From positions 140,915,321 through 140,979,320 of the forward strand of contig CM063502.1 of assembly GCA_032207245.1 (NCBI GenBank): a DNA stretch of 64,000 nucleotides, written 5' to 3'. Numbering within the stretch: the first letter of the stretch is position 1; the number at the start of each line of letters is the position of its first letter. Of the stretch, positions 17,291 to 31,581 are shown one piece after another. A model generated the notes under the pieces. That model was not told where the DNA came from and did not search any database. It was given only the letters and a program-made list of their open reading frames with translations. The position numbers were made by a program, and so were the translations under genes. This stretch comes from Pardosa pseudoannulata (Eukaryota; Arthropoda; Arachnida; Araneae; Lycosidae).

Positions 17291-20200
17291 TATTCAGTAG
17301 GTATCAATGTGCTTACACACATTATGACTATCTCCTACATCACTGTAATCGCACTAATTAATTATACATCATTTGCAGACCATTTATTTGTTATGTAATT
17401 TCCCAGTATGAAAAGAAACAAGAATTTATCAGAAAAACTTTTAGTATGCATTTGTATAAATAATAGTCATACGAAAATTATATAAATATGTTTCTATGGT
17501 TTAAAATAATTTCATAAGGAAACTTTATATAAGTTACAGTCTGCAATACAAATAGTCATATTGTAAATTATTTCTGTATAAACTTCTATATAATACCTTG
17601 ATAAAATAAAAAATACTGTAGAGAAAATACACAGTTATATACAGATTTCTACAGATTCATTTACTTTCATGGTTGCATAGATTTAAATGCCACATAGATT
17701 TACAGAACAAATGGATACTTTCCTGTTCTCTGATAACATGAATTTCAATATCTATAAGCAGGATGTTCATATCAGCAAATGGTATAATTTGAGACAAACA
17801 TCTAGAAATAGTAGAAGAGACAGATTTTTGTGTCTTGTATGAGTGTACGTGTACATATATTGCTAATGTAACAGTAAAATATTTCTTTCAAATAGACATA
17901 ATACAATTTGACATTAAGAGACATTATAACAGCTTTTATACGATTCATCATAAAAGTAAAATGCTCATTTTAAAATGAACATTTAAAACCTTTATTAATA
18001 ATACTTTAAAAAGTGATTTTCTTTTATCTAAAATAAGCGAAAAAATGCACTAAAGCATAAGAGGAAAACATTTTATTAATTAGATAACTTTTGAAATATG
18101 AATAGTAGAATTTAGTTTTTTTATCCAATTGAAGTAAAGTATATACTTTTTTTTGTAAAAGAAAAATTGAAGTTCATAAGATTTTAAAGTAAAAAATTAA
18201 TAATACTTAAATGGAAAATTTAAAAGAAAATAAATATTTATCAGTACATATTTATAAATATTTATACAATCAAATAAAATGCATTGTTTTTATTACTATA
18301 ATTGTGGCTACTGAATTAAACAAATTAGCTTCGTTTATCTGCAAAAACTAGTATCTAATTAAACTGCGAAAGTTATTTTGCTGGTAAGTGGAATTCTATT
18401 ATGTACTTCGTGTACTTATTTAATGTTTTATTAAAACATCTTGCTCTATACTATAAAACTAAATACATTTTTTTAAATTAGACCCGTATTAATTATCTAG
18501 ATAAAAATTTATTAAACATAATATTTTACATTTCATTGAATCAGTAGTCGGCAGATTTAAGGAAAATTCTTGATCTGGAAAGTTATTATACCCCTTAATA
18601 AGAATATTACGTAGCTAATACTATATCATATTTTTAAACGGTATATATTATTAGGTTCACATATATTATAACAGCTTTAAATTTTGTAAAATGAGAATAA
18701 AATGCAGGGAACTTATTGTTTAGTACTTTCTAGCATGTACTGTGGCACAAAATACTAATTCTGAAAGAAACAATAATTACCCAAATCCGTAAATTATCCT
18801 ATCATTTGAATTTAAGCTGTTTAAAATGGTAAAGCTTTCCATAAAGTTATGGAAAGTTTAAAAATTATGATTACGGTATGTTATTCTATTATTCACGTTG
18901 AAAAAAAGTGTACTAGCTGTTTATGTTCTCTATTTCCTTATATTATCTTTTTCTCTTACTTTCAGGGGGTGCTGCAGCCATTTCCATCTTTTGTTTAGAC
19001 TTCTGAAGTCATAGTACGTAGCCACCCACGTATAAAGATTTTGATAGTTTCCTTTTGATTTCTTTAGAAAGGTAAGTAAAAATCTTATTAATACAAATAA
19101 CTTCTCTGAGGGTAAATCAATCCCTATTTTTAAACTAATATTCAAATTAATAATCACAAAATTAAAAGTACAACAGACAATTCCTCATTTAAAAGTAATG
19201 AATGCTTTATTTCATGTGAGCAACTATAAGATGATATGTTATTAAACTACTAGAATGATTTTTTTGTAATTTTGGTTTAACAGTAAGATGTAGTGATTTC
19301 TCTGATTATTTTCTATGATTCAAAATAAATGAGAAAGTGTCTTTTATAACTTTTTAGAACAATGTTTTTATATCTCTAAATAAATAAATAAACTGTTGCG
19401 AATAAGATCAGCCTAATTTTTATATATTGTTGGTATGATGCATTTAGAAATGAATGTTCTGGTTTGGGGATAAAGATATAAAATACGTTTTTCAAAAGCG
19501 ATCAATAGCTGCTATTGTAAAATAAGTTTCATAAAAATTTTAAAGCTGTAGTCATAAAAAGTACGATAAACATTTAGAAGAATGCGTTTTGTACTTGGAC
19601 ACTGTTTCCCTTTTTAAAGTCTTGAAAGCACATAGAACACTTTCTGTAGCAAGTATTATAAATTTTTATATACCGGAAAACTATTTTGCCAGTATATAGG
19701 GATTTTACTTTGTGATCTTTCAAACAAAATAAATTAACTGCGCATATTTTAATATAGTTATCCAATAGTTATATATCAGGAGATCCAAAGGAAGGAAAAA
19801 TTCCAAAACTAAATAGTTCGAAGAAATGACAAAACGACAAAATGATAAAACTAATTGGATGGAAATGTAGCTGGGATTTATGACGTAAGTAATAAGCATT
19901 TTAGTGGTACTATTCGTAAATAAAAGGTGGCCCTACATTTATATTTGACTTACTAGACTAATATAACTTATTAGTTACCTTACAAGATTTCAGTGTTCTA
20001 TTCCATAGCTGTATATTCTGCACCATGCACAGCTATAAGACAAAGGCATCGCATAGTTAGTTCGCAGTAGTTACTTGTGATAGGGCATTCGTATGTGGCT
20101 AATGCTTGTCCTTTTCTTGTATTTAGCACCTAAAATCATTAACGTAAAGTTTCTTAACAAATTTTGGTCAATGCAAAACACTAGTGGCATTTTACCTTCC

Positions 20201-20973
20201 TGCTCATGGAGCGATATACTCACGGCACTTTTCGTACTTTTATTATATGGATTAACTAAGAAAGTTTTATTACCAAGAACATAATTTCTCGTCATATCAA
20301 TTTGAACTGCAGTATCTCATACAAATCTTGTCTTTTCTTTATACAGAAAACCAATAACGTCATTTAGCGATTTAGTCATTTAGAAAAATCTTTTCAAGTC
20401 ACTTTTTACGTATGTTACAAAACACCTGCTTTTGTTTACCTTCTTTTGGTGCAAAACATATAATTTTATCTTTAATTGTTAATGAATAATTTAATTTTAA
20501 AAATACTATTAACTTCTGGATCATTAGAGACATTCCTTTTCGGAATACCTAATAAGAAATGGAGAAAAAAAGGAAATAACAGTGATAGATATAGTGAATA
20601 AAACTATCACTTACCATGTGTCAGAATTGTAACTAGTATTTAAACTTAATATCTCCTCAGTGATTTGGCATTTCTATTTAATGCTATTGTGTAGACAAGA
20701 TCTTACAGATTTTTTACTTTGTATTTTACCCAAACGAAAAAAAGTGAGATTATATAAGTCAGTTATTTTCAATACTCCAATAATTACAAGGAACTATGGC
20801 TACTTAGGCATCACATTGAAATACACAAAGTGACTTAATCCATAAAACTCAATAGAAAGTGCTATCGATAATAGAAAGTAATTCTAAAGAAAAAAAACTG
20901 ACTTACAAATTTTATTTAAAGCACAAAATAATACAAACAAGAAATGTTCATGTAAACTAAATGTTACGTAAAC
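17291..20973. other. AT-rich sequence, no supported gene
   Basis: The open frames of 60-75 codons at 18930-19157, 19574-19765 and 20071-20295 show no motif and overlap on opposite strands. No RNA gene or transposon was recognised. Confidence 0.5.
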
Positions 20974-20975
20974 TA

Positions 20976-21936
20976 TGAGGTAGGGTAAAAAAATTCCCGG
21001 AATAGGTGAATTACAAATTATTAGAAATAAGACAATAATTCTATTTTGTTGGCCTTCAAAGTACTGCCCTCTTGAATCCACACACTTGTTTCAGCGATCA
21101 ATTCAATGCACTCCTAGACTTTATGAGAGGTCCATGAATTGCTTCGTCACATTTTAGATCACCTCATTTGAATTCATAAAACGACATCCCTTTAGTTTCA
21201 TTTTTAGCAGTGGAAATAGATACAAATCTACTGGTGCTAGGTTGGGAGAAGAAGGAGGGGGTTTTAACGTGGTAACATTGTTTCTGACAAGGTAGTTTTT
21301 TCACAATCACAGCATGAAGTGGTGGGTCATTGTCGTGTAAAAGAAACCCATTTTTCAGGTCGTTTTCTTCTAATTGCATCTTTTAGGCATTTGATAATTT
21401 AGAGGTAAAATTCTTTATTGACAATACGGGGAATCAGAAAGAATACTGTGAACACTCCCATGTGAAATTCCGAGTTCAGAGGCAGTAGCATCGATGGTTG
21501 TTTGTCTGTCCGTATGACCAATTTCTCGATCGTGCTTAATATTTTTATCTATGTTGAAAGAGGAAGGCATCCAGTCCAAATGTCATTGTCGATGGTTATG
21601 CGACCTTCACAAAGACGCTTATGCCACTCATACACATCAGTTTTTACAACTCTTCCGTATGCATTTCTCAGCATCTCGAGCATTTCAAAAGGGGATTTCT
21701 CGAGCAAAACGATGGTTGTACATTTCTCTAATTACGACATTTCAAAATTCGACCAATGAAAAATTCGTTTAATCAGAAATAATCTGCAGCTGTCGTTGAC
21801 AGTACCGGAAATGAATCCTATAGGGTTGTGTGTTTTCCTTATTAGTGCTGACAAACTGCAAAAGAGATATTTCCCCTCCAACAAACGCCTGTATGAATAC
21901 AGGCGACCACTCCGCGAACTTATTGACTCTACAGCG
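20976..21936 (-). mobile_element. Mariner (DD34D-type) element with internal deletion
   Basis: The two ends form imperfect inverted repeats: 20980-21003 matches the reverse complement of 21909-21932 at 18 of 24 positions. TA dinucleotides flank the element (20974-20975 and 21937-21938), giving about 961 bp. The transposase lies on the minus strand and is broken. The shortfall against the usual ~1.3 kb is explained by loss of the central catalytic part. Family assignment to mariner is by recalled similarity. Confidence 0.8.
21075..21800 (-). pseudogene. Mariner transposase remnant, centre deleted
   Basis: On the minus strand the N-terminal helix-turn-helix part can be followed from about 21780 to 21430 through several frames and stops. 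It is joined directly to the C-terminal catalytic part at 21379-21164, where GFLLHDNDPPLHA carries the second catalytic aspartate in its usual setting. The region with the first catalytic aspartate is missing. Near 21078 the reading MDSRGQYFEG corresponds to the conserved mariner C-terminus, but it lies after a stop. The loss of a catalytic residue plus stops means no active enzyme. Confidence 0.75.
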
Positions 21937-21938
21937 TA

Positions 21939-24016
<2,078 letters not shown>

Positions 24017-24027
24017 CCATAATTAAA

Positions 24028-24463
24028 CAGCCAGCAGTAATAAAATGCAGTTGGCCGACATTGAAGTTAATGGCACTAGTCCAATTGAAATTTTATATCT
24101 GAGCTGCCAAAACGGACATCTTTGCCTTTCAAGACAAGAGAAAGACACAAAAATCACTCTGCTTGAACAGAGGTGCACCCAATAGCAAAGACAAAAAGGA
24201 TTTTCCCACTTACTCAGCGAATTTAATTGTAAGAATAGGAAAAACGAGGAGCCATTTCCCGGCGACAGCAGGTAAACGTGTTGATTAGACAGAATATTTA
24301 TATCTATAGGATAGAAAGTTTTGGGAAATGGATCGAAAGAATTTTAAATCGAGAACGCTCCTTTCATTAAGACATTTAGAGACTGGAAAAAATATTTTAA
24401 GGAATTAGAATGGGAAACAGGAGGTTTTTAAGGAAATATTAAAGTTTTATCATTTTGATCTAT

Positions 24464-24466
<3 letters not shown>
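24028..24466 (+). repeat. Unknown ~439-bp direct-repeat unit, copy 1
   Basis: This stretch aligns end to end with copy 2, 871 bp downstream. Shared landmarks in order are a start CAG..AGTAAT..AATGCAGT, CACTCTGCT, a TTTTCCCAC..TTACT.AGCGAATT block, and an end block GAGGTTTTT.A.GAAATATTAAAG leading to TATTACA and then (TA)n. The copies differ at many sites and by small indels, so the duplication is old. No coding potential survives in this copy. It may be a non-autonomous transposon or a segmental tandem duplication. Confidence 0.75.

Positions 24467-24516
<50 letters not shown>
24467..24516. repeat. (AT)n microsatellite at the end of repeat copy 1
   Basis: Pure AT run of 50 bp directly following the 439-bp unit. 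Confidence 0.97.
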
Positions 24517-24519
<3 letters not shown>

Positions 24520-24784
24520 CATACATAAACATATGTACAATGAAAATCTAAAAATGTTCAATCTACGATATTTTCCTTTAATTGTCTTATTTAAACAACG
24601 CAAAATCTCGAAAGATTAAGAATTGTGTTATAAATAGTTACAAATGTTCTATATATACAATCCGAAATATATGCAAAATGCGTACTTCATTGGAATATAC
24701 ATTGGAGGCGTAAATGATTCAAATTGTCTCTAAAGATAACTGTTTTGACAATATATTTCTCAGGTCATATGGTATCCTTGTACG

Positions 24785-24785
<1 letters not shown>
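24517..24785. other. AT-rich spacer between repeat copies
   Basis: No homologous stretch was recognised after copy 2, apart from a weak GTCAT match right after the (TA)n, so this spacer may not belong to the repeated unit. Confidence 0.5.

Positions 24786-24854
<69 letters not shown>
24786..24854. repeat. (TA)n microsatellite before repeat copy 2
   Basis: Pure TA run of 69 bp, followed after GTAATCCAT by the second repeat unit. Copy 1 is likewise preceded by (TA)n and AATCCAT. Confidence 0.97.
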
Positions 24855-24857
<3 letters not shown>

Positions 24858-24898
24858 ATCCATTTTTTATAAAACTCCTTCACAAGGAGAAAGTTCAA

Positions 24899-25334
24899 CA
24901 GCTATAAGTAATGAGAATGCAGTCGGGCTTCATATTTAAGAGAACTCAGAAGTCTAATTTTAAACTTTATTTCAGAGCGGCAACAAGGCACATCTGTCCT
25001 TCTGGACAATATAGAGAAAAAAGCCACAGAGTTCACTCTGCTCTCACACAAGTACACCCAAGAGCACTGACAACAAGAATTTTCCCACAACAAAAACAAC
25101 TTACTAAGCGAATTAAATGCAATATCAGCAAAACACGAACACATGTTCCGCCAACACCTGGGAAATTGCTGTATAGACAGAAAGTTTACAGTTTTATGAC
25201 AGAAAGGAATGTTAAGTGGAAAATACTTCGTTGATTATACCATTTAGAGGCTGATAAAGATATTTAGATGAATTAAAATGGGAGAGAGGAGGTTTTTGAA
25301 GAAATATTAAAGTTAAATAATTTTGATATATTAC

Positions 25335-25336
<2 letters not shown>
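24899..25336 (+). repeat. Unknown ~439-bp direct-repeat unit, copy 2
   Basis: Counterpart of the unit at 24028-24466, same orientation and almost identical length (438 against 439 bp). It is GC-richer than its surroundings and holds a 107-codon open frame on plus (24911-25234) and an 80-codon one on minus (25144-24902), neither with a known motif. The open frames are not conserved in copy 1, which argues against a coding function. Confidence 0.75.

Positions 25337-25409
<73 letters not shown>
25337..25409. repeat. (AT)n microsatellite at the end of repeat copy 2
   Basis: Pure AT run of 73 bp directly after TATTACAG, matching the arrangement at copy 1. Confidence 0.97.
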
Positions 25410-25414
<5 letters not shown>

Positions 25415-27975
25415 ATTCAGAATTTTACAAGCGTATATCTGTGAGTCGCAATTGTACATTGTTTACATCCCACGCTACAAATATAAGTATCGTCAGGATT
25501 CATATTTCTTAGCAGCATTATTTCAAACACTCCACCAGAAATATGTATAGCCTAACTTTTTTGCTGTTTTATTTTCCATTTTATGGGGCAGACATCTGTG
25601 GACGACAGCCACTTTTACACGTTGAATTGAATGAGAATTTTCAATTTCTGCTAGCAGGCAGTAGTTACTTGGTACTACATGTTTTCCCTGCCCTTTCCTT
25701 CACAAAAAGACATCGATTTCAAGCCTCTGTCACGTTCTGATCCCATTCTCTTCTTATTTCCCGTCTTCTTATAACTCAAATAGAAGAACATTTTGCATTC
25801 TGTTTTACGAATGCATGGACTGGAAAAACTACGAACATGGAACACGTTCCAATCTTGACAGCATAACGTTTGATGATATTTATTTGTCTAACCGTAATAA
25901 AATCTAACTGAAATTTTTATCAATATATTTTAGAATTATCATTTTTAGTCAAGTCATATGTTAAAAGTGTAAACTCTAGTTAACAGTTCGTTTTAGAATG
26001 ATCTTATGTAAAACTTTCAACACACAAAATAATTTATAATTTTTTATCACACTTTATTATTGGCTCACTCCACTGGTGATCAACATAGTTCCCTTAGAAA
26101 AGAGAACACTATTACATCTAAGCCTTACTCGGGAATCAATCATAAACCCTTCTGGTTGTAAGTATGATACGCTAATCAGTATGTAAACAAAATAATGGTG
26201 ATTATTAATTTTTTAATACTTTTATGCTCAGAATTAGGAATTTTTATATAAAGAGAATTGCAATCAATCTGAAATGACCATGAGAACAAAGCAATTTATT
26301 TTCATACATGTATGTTATATTAAGCATGGATTATAAAAAGAGAAATATCAGTTTTATAAGCGTGATTCATTTTTAAGTTATTATTGTTGTCATTATAACA
26401 AAGAAATGAGAATTGGTATCTTACTTAATTTTTCTGTATTTTCTCTAAGTTAATTCAAATTAAATTGAATTATTTAATTCATACTTTAATTCAAATCGAG
26501 GGTTTTCGTGCAACAGTTCCGTTCTGTGTATTATATTTGCAAATGTACTATATAAAATATAAATTTAATTCAACAGTTTTGGTTATGTTTTTCAGACGTT
26601 GTGGAGTGAAATTAACTGCTAGTTGAAACTTTCAGGACATTTAGTTAATCAGCAATTAGATTGAAAAAAATTTTTATTAGAAAAATTTCCATAAATTTTA
26701 AAATTTAAACATTCTCTCATTTGTTTTCAATTATTAACTGTTACATGTTGATTTTGATTTTTTTTTAGAAAACTACATTTTTGGTTGTAAATAAACGTAG
26801 ACGATTAATTTTTACTATATGAGATATAAATATATGACTTTTATAAATTTAAAAACCAATCCCAATTTGGGGGTCACATGTAAATAATTGTATGATTTTT
26901 TATGAGAACTATGGAACATTAGACATGATATTCAAACCTTTCTCGACATGACGTTACTCTTTACACATTTACAAAGTTACAAATATTTTCTTCATATTTT
27001 TTATAAACATTTATTCATTCTATCATATATCGTTGTTTCAGTCGCATGCATTTGTCTTATACTAGATTTTTTATCTCACAAAACTTTAAAACAATTCTCA
27101 AAAAAAGCAGTATATTTCTAGTCTGGTATTTAGCTAATACAACTGTAATCCATAAAAAACGAGTATTTTTTTAATTAATAGTCAGGTGGTCGTCACGGAT
27201 TTCATTATTATAGCACTATACTGTCATATCACAATAAATTGCCCTTTGCCTATTTGTGGTGCAGAAAGCAAATTATTCTACAATACAATAACCGTGAGCC
27301 CCAAAGTGATATCATTTTATTTTCTAGATGGTCCAGTAATGAAAGTGAGAAATTTACTCAATTTTGATGATATGTAATTTAGAATACATGTGTATATAAA
27401 CTATAAAAGAAAAATTCCTTTCGTTATAAATAATGAAATACTCAATTACAAAATAGACAAATGTGAAAAAATGTAGTTTACAAGTAATTTTAGAGAAATA
27501 TGAAATATGCATGCAAGTAATTTAAGCTATATATTTATAAGCTATATATAATTAATTATTAACGTATGATTAACGTATACAAAAATATAATGCGAATTAA
27601 TTTTTTATAATTTCAAAATTTTGAGACATTAAAAACAAGTTTAATTTTGATAGAAAAATTCAAGCTTGAAAACAGAGAACGTGTCAAGGACTCTGTGCCT
27701 CTTTAAATAACGGTTTTCGTCTTAAAGGTATATTTCAAAGTACTGCTTCACTTTCGAATATAAAATCACCTTCAAATAAGAATACTTAGCCTGAAAAGTT
27801 TAAACAATGTACACACTAACACGCATACACGTATATATTCAAGTTTCAATTAAATTTTTCTATAATAAACATCTTTCATGATTTTTTTATATCATATCAT
27901 TTATATATTATGTTAATATATAAAGGATCAAATAAAAGTAGAAAAATAATTTAAACAATGCAATTTATTTACAGG

Positions 27976-27978
<3 letters not shown>
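25410..27978. other. AT-rich sequence, no supported gene
   Basis: The 65-codon frame at 25543-25740 and the 63-codon frame at 27186-27377 have no recognisable motif. No RNA gene or transposon was seen. Confidence 0.5.

Positions 27979-28031
<53 letters not shown>
27979..28031. repeat. (AT)n microsatellite
   Basis: Pure AT run of 53 bp. Confidence 0.97.
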
Positions 28032-28034
<3 letters not shown>

Positions 28035-29949
28035 AACATCAAAACAAGTTCACATACATATTCATACACTTCATATATTATTTAATCTTATTCAATATTT
28101 GTTAAAACATTCTAAAAAATGATTGTTAGTGTTAATCATAGGATATATATTTGATATCTATTAATAATATAGTTCTACCTATTTTATTTAACTATTCACT
28201 AAACATATTTCAGTATTTCAATATGAAATCAGTTTTTAAAATCAAGACTGAAAAAACGATGAATATTATTAAAGGACACAGCATGTTTAAAACAATATTT
28301 TTATGACAGACTTTATTAAAGCGTCTTTACATTGAAAGAAAATTGTATTGTTATAAGAAAGTTAATTTAATCCTTTCTTGAAAATGAAAATATCAATTCA
28401 AGGAGTATGAATCATGAAATTAATTTCCTTTCTAATAAGTGTACAACATTAAAGAAACTTTAAAATAATTTTCCACTAAACCAAACTTGATAATGAAGAA
28501 TTACCGGAAATGTCAGCAATGAAATATTAATAAATTCATAAGTATTAAAGTGAAAGACAGTGTTTTTGAAGACATCCAGTTAAATGTAACCTTCATCTGA
28601 AATAATCCCTTCATTTAAATTAATAATGTGATATACGTAAAAGAGTTACATAACGATAGAAAGGCCAAATTCAAATTTAATTTCCAATGAAACGCAATTT
28701 TAAATAAAAGCAATGCATTCAAAATAAAGCTTTTCAAGCTTGTTTATCACTTTAGACTTTAGGAAATGATCCTTACGAATTATTTTGTGACAATGCATTT
28801 TTAATTTTTATTTGATCCTCACTTATAAATAAAATGAAAGGATCTATTATTATGTTTTGATCAAGCGACATATGAAGTCTTTAAATAAAATGATTTAATA
28901 TCATAATAGGATTTTCCCGATATTTTATTTACGATTAAAATAACGATTGCGACTAAAATGTAAATTAATGACTTATACACTTTTTAACGCTGAAGAGAAT
29001 TTTGTAATGTCTCACCGCTATATTTAAATTGGTTGGTAATATGAATTCCTCGGAGATATTAAGTTGAAAAATGTTCTTTTTATTGAAAATTAAATTAGTT
29101 TGATATTTTAGTAAGTGTGAGTAATGTAATGGGAAGCACAATGATTTCCTAAGAAATATTTCTCATAAAATAAAATTTTCAGGTTCTCTTTCTCTTTCAA
29201 ATTGTGGTATTCATGGAATCAAAAAATGCTTATGAACATTTAAAAATTTCTCTCCCTTCCAAAATCACGAAACATTGAATTATTTGTTATTTTACTACTT
29301 TAGCATCTGTCATGCAGTTCACTCCCCTTTTTTTACTGGTTATTCATTTTATTTTCTTTACTGCAGAATTTATTTTGATATAAAATGGGTACTGTATGCT
29401 GTTTAAAAATGATAGAAAATGCTTTCAGCAGTATATGTCGAAACAAGGTATAATACACATCAAAAATTTTTTTTAAATATTGAATAATTATATGACACCT
29501 CTTGTACAAATTATTATATTTTACAATATTAAAATTTCCATAGTTGTATTTCCCGAACTTTCGATATATGTACACCCTTTTAAAAATATCCGTAATATTG
29601 AATAGTGGTCATAAAAAAGTTGCAAAAGATAAATTTAATAACAATCAGCATGCATTTTTTTCAGATTTTAAGCTCATAAAGAAAATGAAAATAAATGAAA
29701 AATGAATATATAATAATAAAATACGAATAAAAGGAATAAAAGTTAGAAATCAAATTTATTATAAGTATTAAAATTCTGGTATTGTCACATATCCTAATCA
29801 TTTGGTTCCCTGATAATTTATTTTAATCTGTAACTCCACATTAAAATCATGCATCATTTTTTGACTTAAAATCTCCAAATGCTGAAAAATTGCATACCTC
29901 AGAAGTTTGAAACTTTAAGATATATTTCAAAAACTTCTCATTTAAAATT
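28032..29949. other. AT-rich sequence, nothing recognised
   Basis: Only short AT-biased frames such as 29333-29575 (minus, 80 codons), without motif. Confidence 0.55.
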
Positions 29950-29988
29950 GGCTACATATGTTGAAACTGTGTTTCAACATATGTAGCC
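29950..29988. repeat. Perfect 18-bp hairpin, 3-nt loop
   Basis: GGCTACATATGTTGAAAC (29950-29967), loop TGT, then its exact reverse complement (29971-29988). A transcript would fold into a stable 18-bp stem. The stem is shorter than a typical animal microRNA precursor, and no further pairing extends beyond it. A template-switch origin is possible. Confidence 0.9.
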
Positions 29989-30249
29989 ATATGTCACATT
30001 ACATTTGTTAATGTGAATTCTTATGTTCATTTTGCAAGAATTCGTCTAAAGCAATATCCAAAACTGTTCTTCCAATACAATAAACCTTTTAGTATAAATA
30101 CAAATTAGTTCTGAATAAACGCTTCAAAACATAGAAAACAACACTTTTGTAATACTAACAATGAATTTTTTTTCTATGTTTGTAGCCAAAAAGAGTAATA
30201 TGCTTGTTGCACTGGGTTCAGCCAAAGCGAAGTTGTCCATGTTCCCCCA

Positions 30250-30766
<517 letters not shown>

Positions 30767-30850
30767 TCAACTATTTTTACTTCTTTTTCTTATGTTTGGA
30801 AATATTGCATAATGTTATTTTTTAATATGACTCTGGCCCCCATGACTATA

Positions 30851-31030
30851 GCCGATCGATGGCCGATTGTTTAGGGTGCTGGCCTTCGGTACCGGAGTTC
30901 GTGGGTTCGAATCCCACTAGGGCATGGATGTTCATAGCCATTCGAAATCGGCTTTAAGTTGTAGGTCCCGGTCTCATTAGCCCTCGTGTTGCAAAACAGT
31001 AGACCGTAGCACTCCAAACCAAACCAAACT
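30851..31030 (+). mobile_element. tRNA-derived SINE, copy A, with perfect target duplication
   Basis: The head is tRNA-like, with an A-box-like TGGCCGATTGT at 30860-30870 and a canonical B box GGTTCGAATCC at 30904-30914, the internal promoter elements of RNA polymerase III. The body continues through CCGGTCTCATTAGCCCTCGTG and ends in a CCAAACCAAACCAAAC tail. The ten bases CATGACTATA occur immediately before (30841-30850) and after (31031-31040), a target-site duplication typical of LINE-assisted insertion. Length is about 180 bp. Two more copies lie at 31420 and 46830. It is not a functional tRNA: the acceptor stem and a 3' half-cloverleaf are not maintained. Confidence 0.88.
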
Positions 31031-31040
31031 CATGACTATA

Positions 31041-31410
31041 TTATGTAACATATATGACCGTAAGATTCTATGTTCTACTTTATGAATCAGTGAGACAAAA
31101 ATATCCATTTTCCAACCCAATTAAACCCTTTCTGAAAATATGTATCACCTGAAAGTAACAATTAATATTATTTCCTCATTCGAAAGCTATAGCTTGTATT
31201 TAATTTATATCAATGTTAACAGTTCAAATTATGTATATTAAAGCTATATTGCAGACTGAAGAGTAGTTGACCACTGAAATATTTCATTTAAAGTAATTAA
31301 AACATAATAAGATAAATTTGGAATAACACTATAAATTTACATATAATTTTAGGTAGTATTAATTTAGAGAATTTATAATCAATAACAATCTTTCAGCTAA
31401 TCTTCTTTCA
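31041..31410. other. AT-rich spacer between two SINE copies
   Basis: Nothing recognised. Confidence 0.6.
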
Positions 31411-31419
31411 CATTTATGA

Positions 31420-31581
31420 CGCCGAACGCCGTTCTTAGATATTGGAGTTCGTGGGATAGAATCCCATTGTTCGAATCCCATGGTCGTTTGCACCCTTTCG
31501 GAATCAGCTTTAAAAAATAGGTCCCTGTCTCGTTAGCCTTCCTGTAGCAAATATTTGACCATATCACTCCAAATGAAACCT
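31420..31581 (+). mobile_element. tRNA-derived SINE, copy B (degraded)
   Basis: Same family and strand as copy A. Shared parts are TTGGAGTTCGTGGG, GAATCAGCTTTAA, AGGTCCC.GTCTCGTTAGCC and a tail AC TCCAAATGAAACC. The first B box is mutated (GTGGGATAGAATCCC), and a second partial B-box-like GTTCGAATCCCATGG follows it, suggesting a small internal duplication. The A-box part is lost. CATTTAT occurs at both edges (31411-31417 and 31582-31588), a probable short or decayed target duplication. Confidence 0.75.

Noticed and set aside
25543..25740. 65-codon plus frame with hydrophobic stretches
   Set aside because: No homology recognised, no conserved motif, and such frames are expected by chance at this length.
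30851..31030. Functional tRNA gene
   Set aside because: A and B boxes are present, but the sequence does not complete a cloverleaf, carries a SINE body and tail, and is flanked by a retrotransposition-type target duplication.
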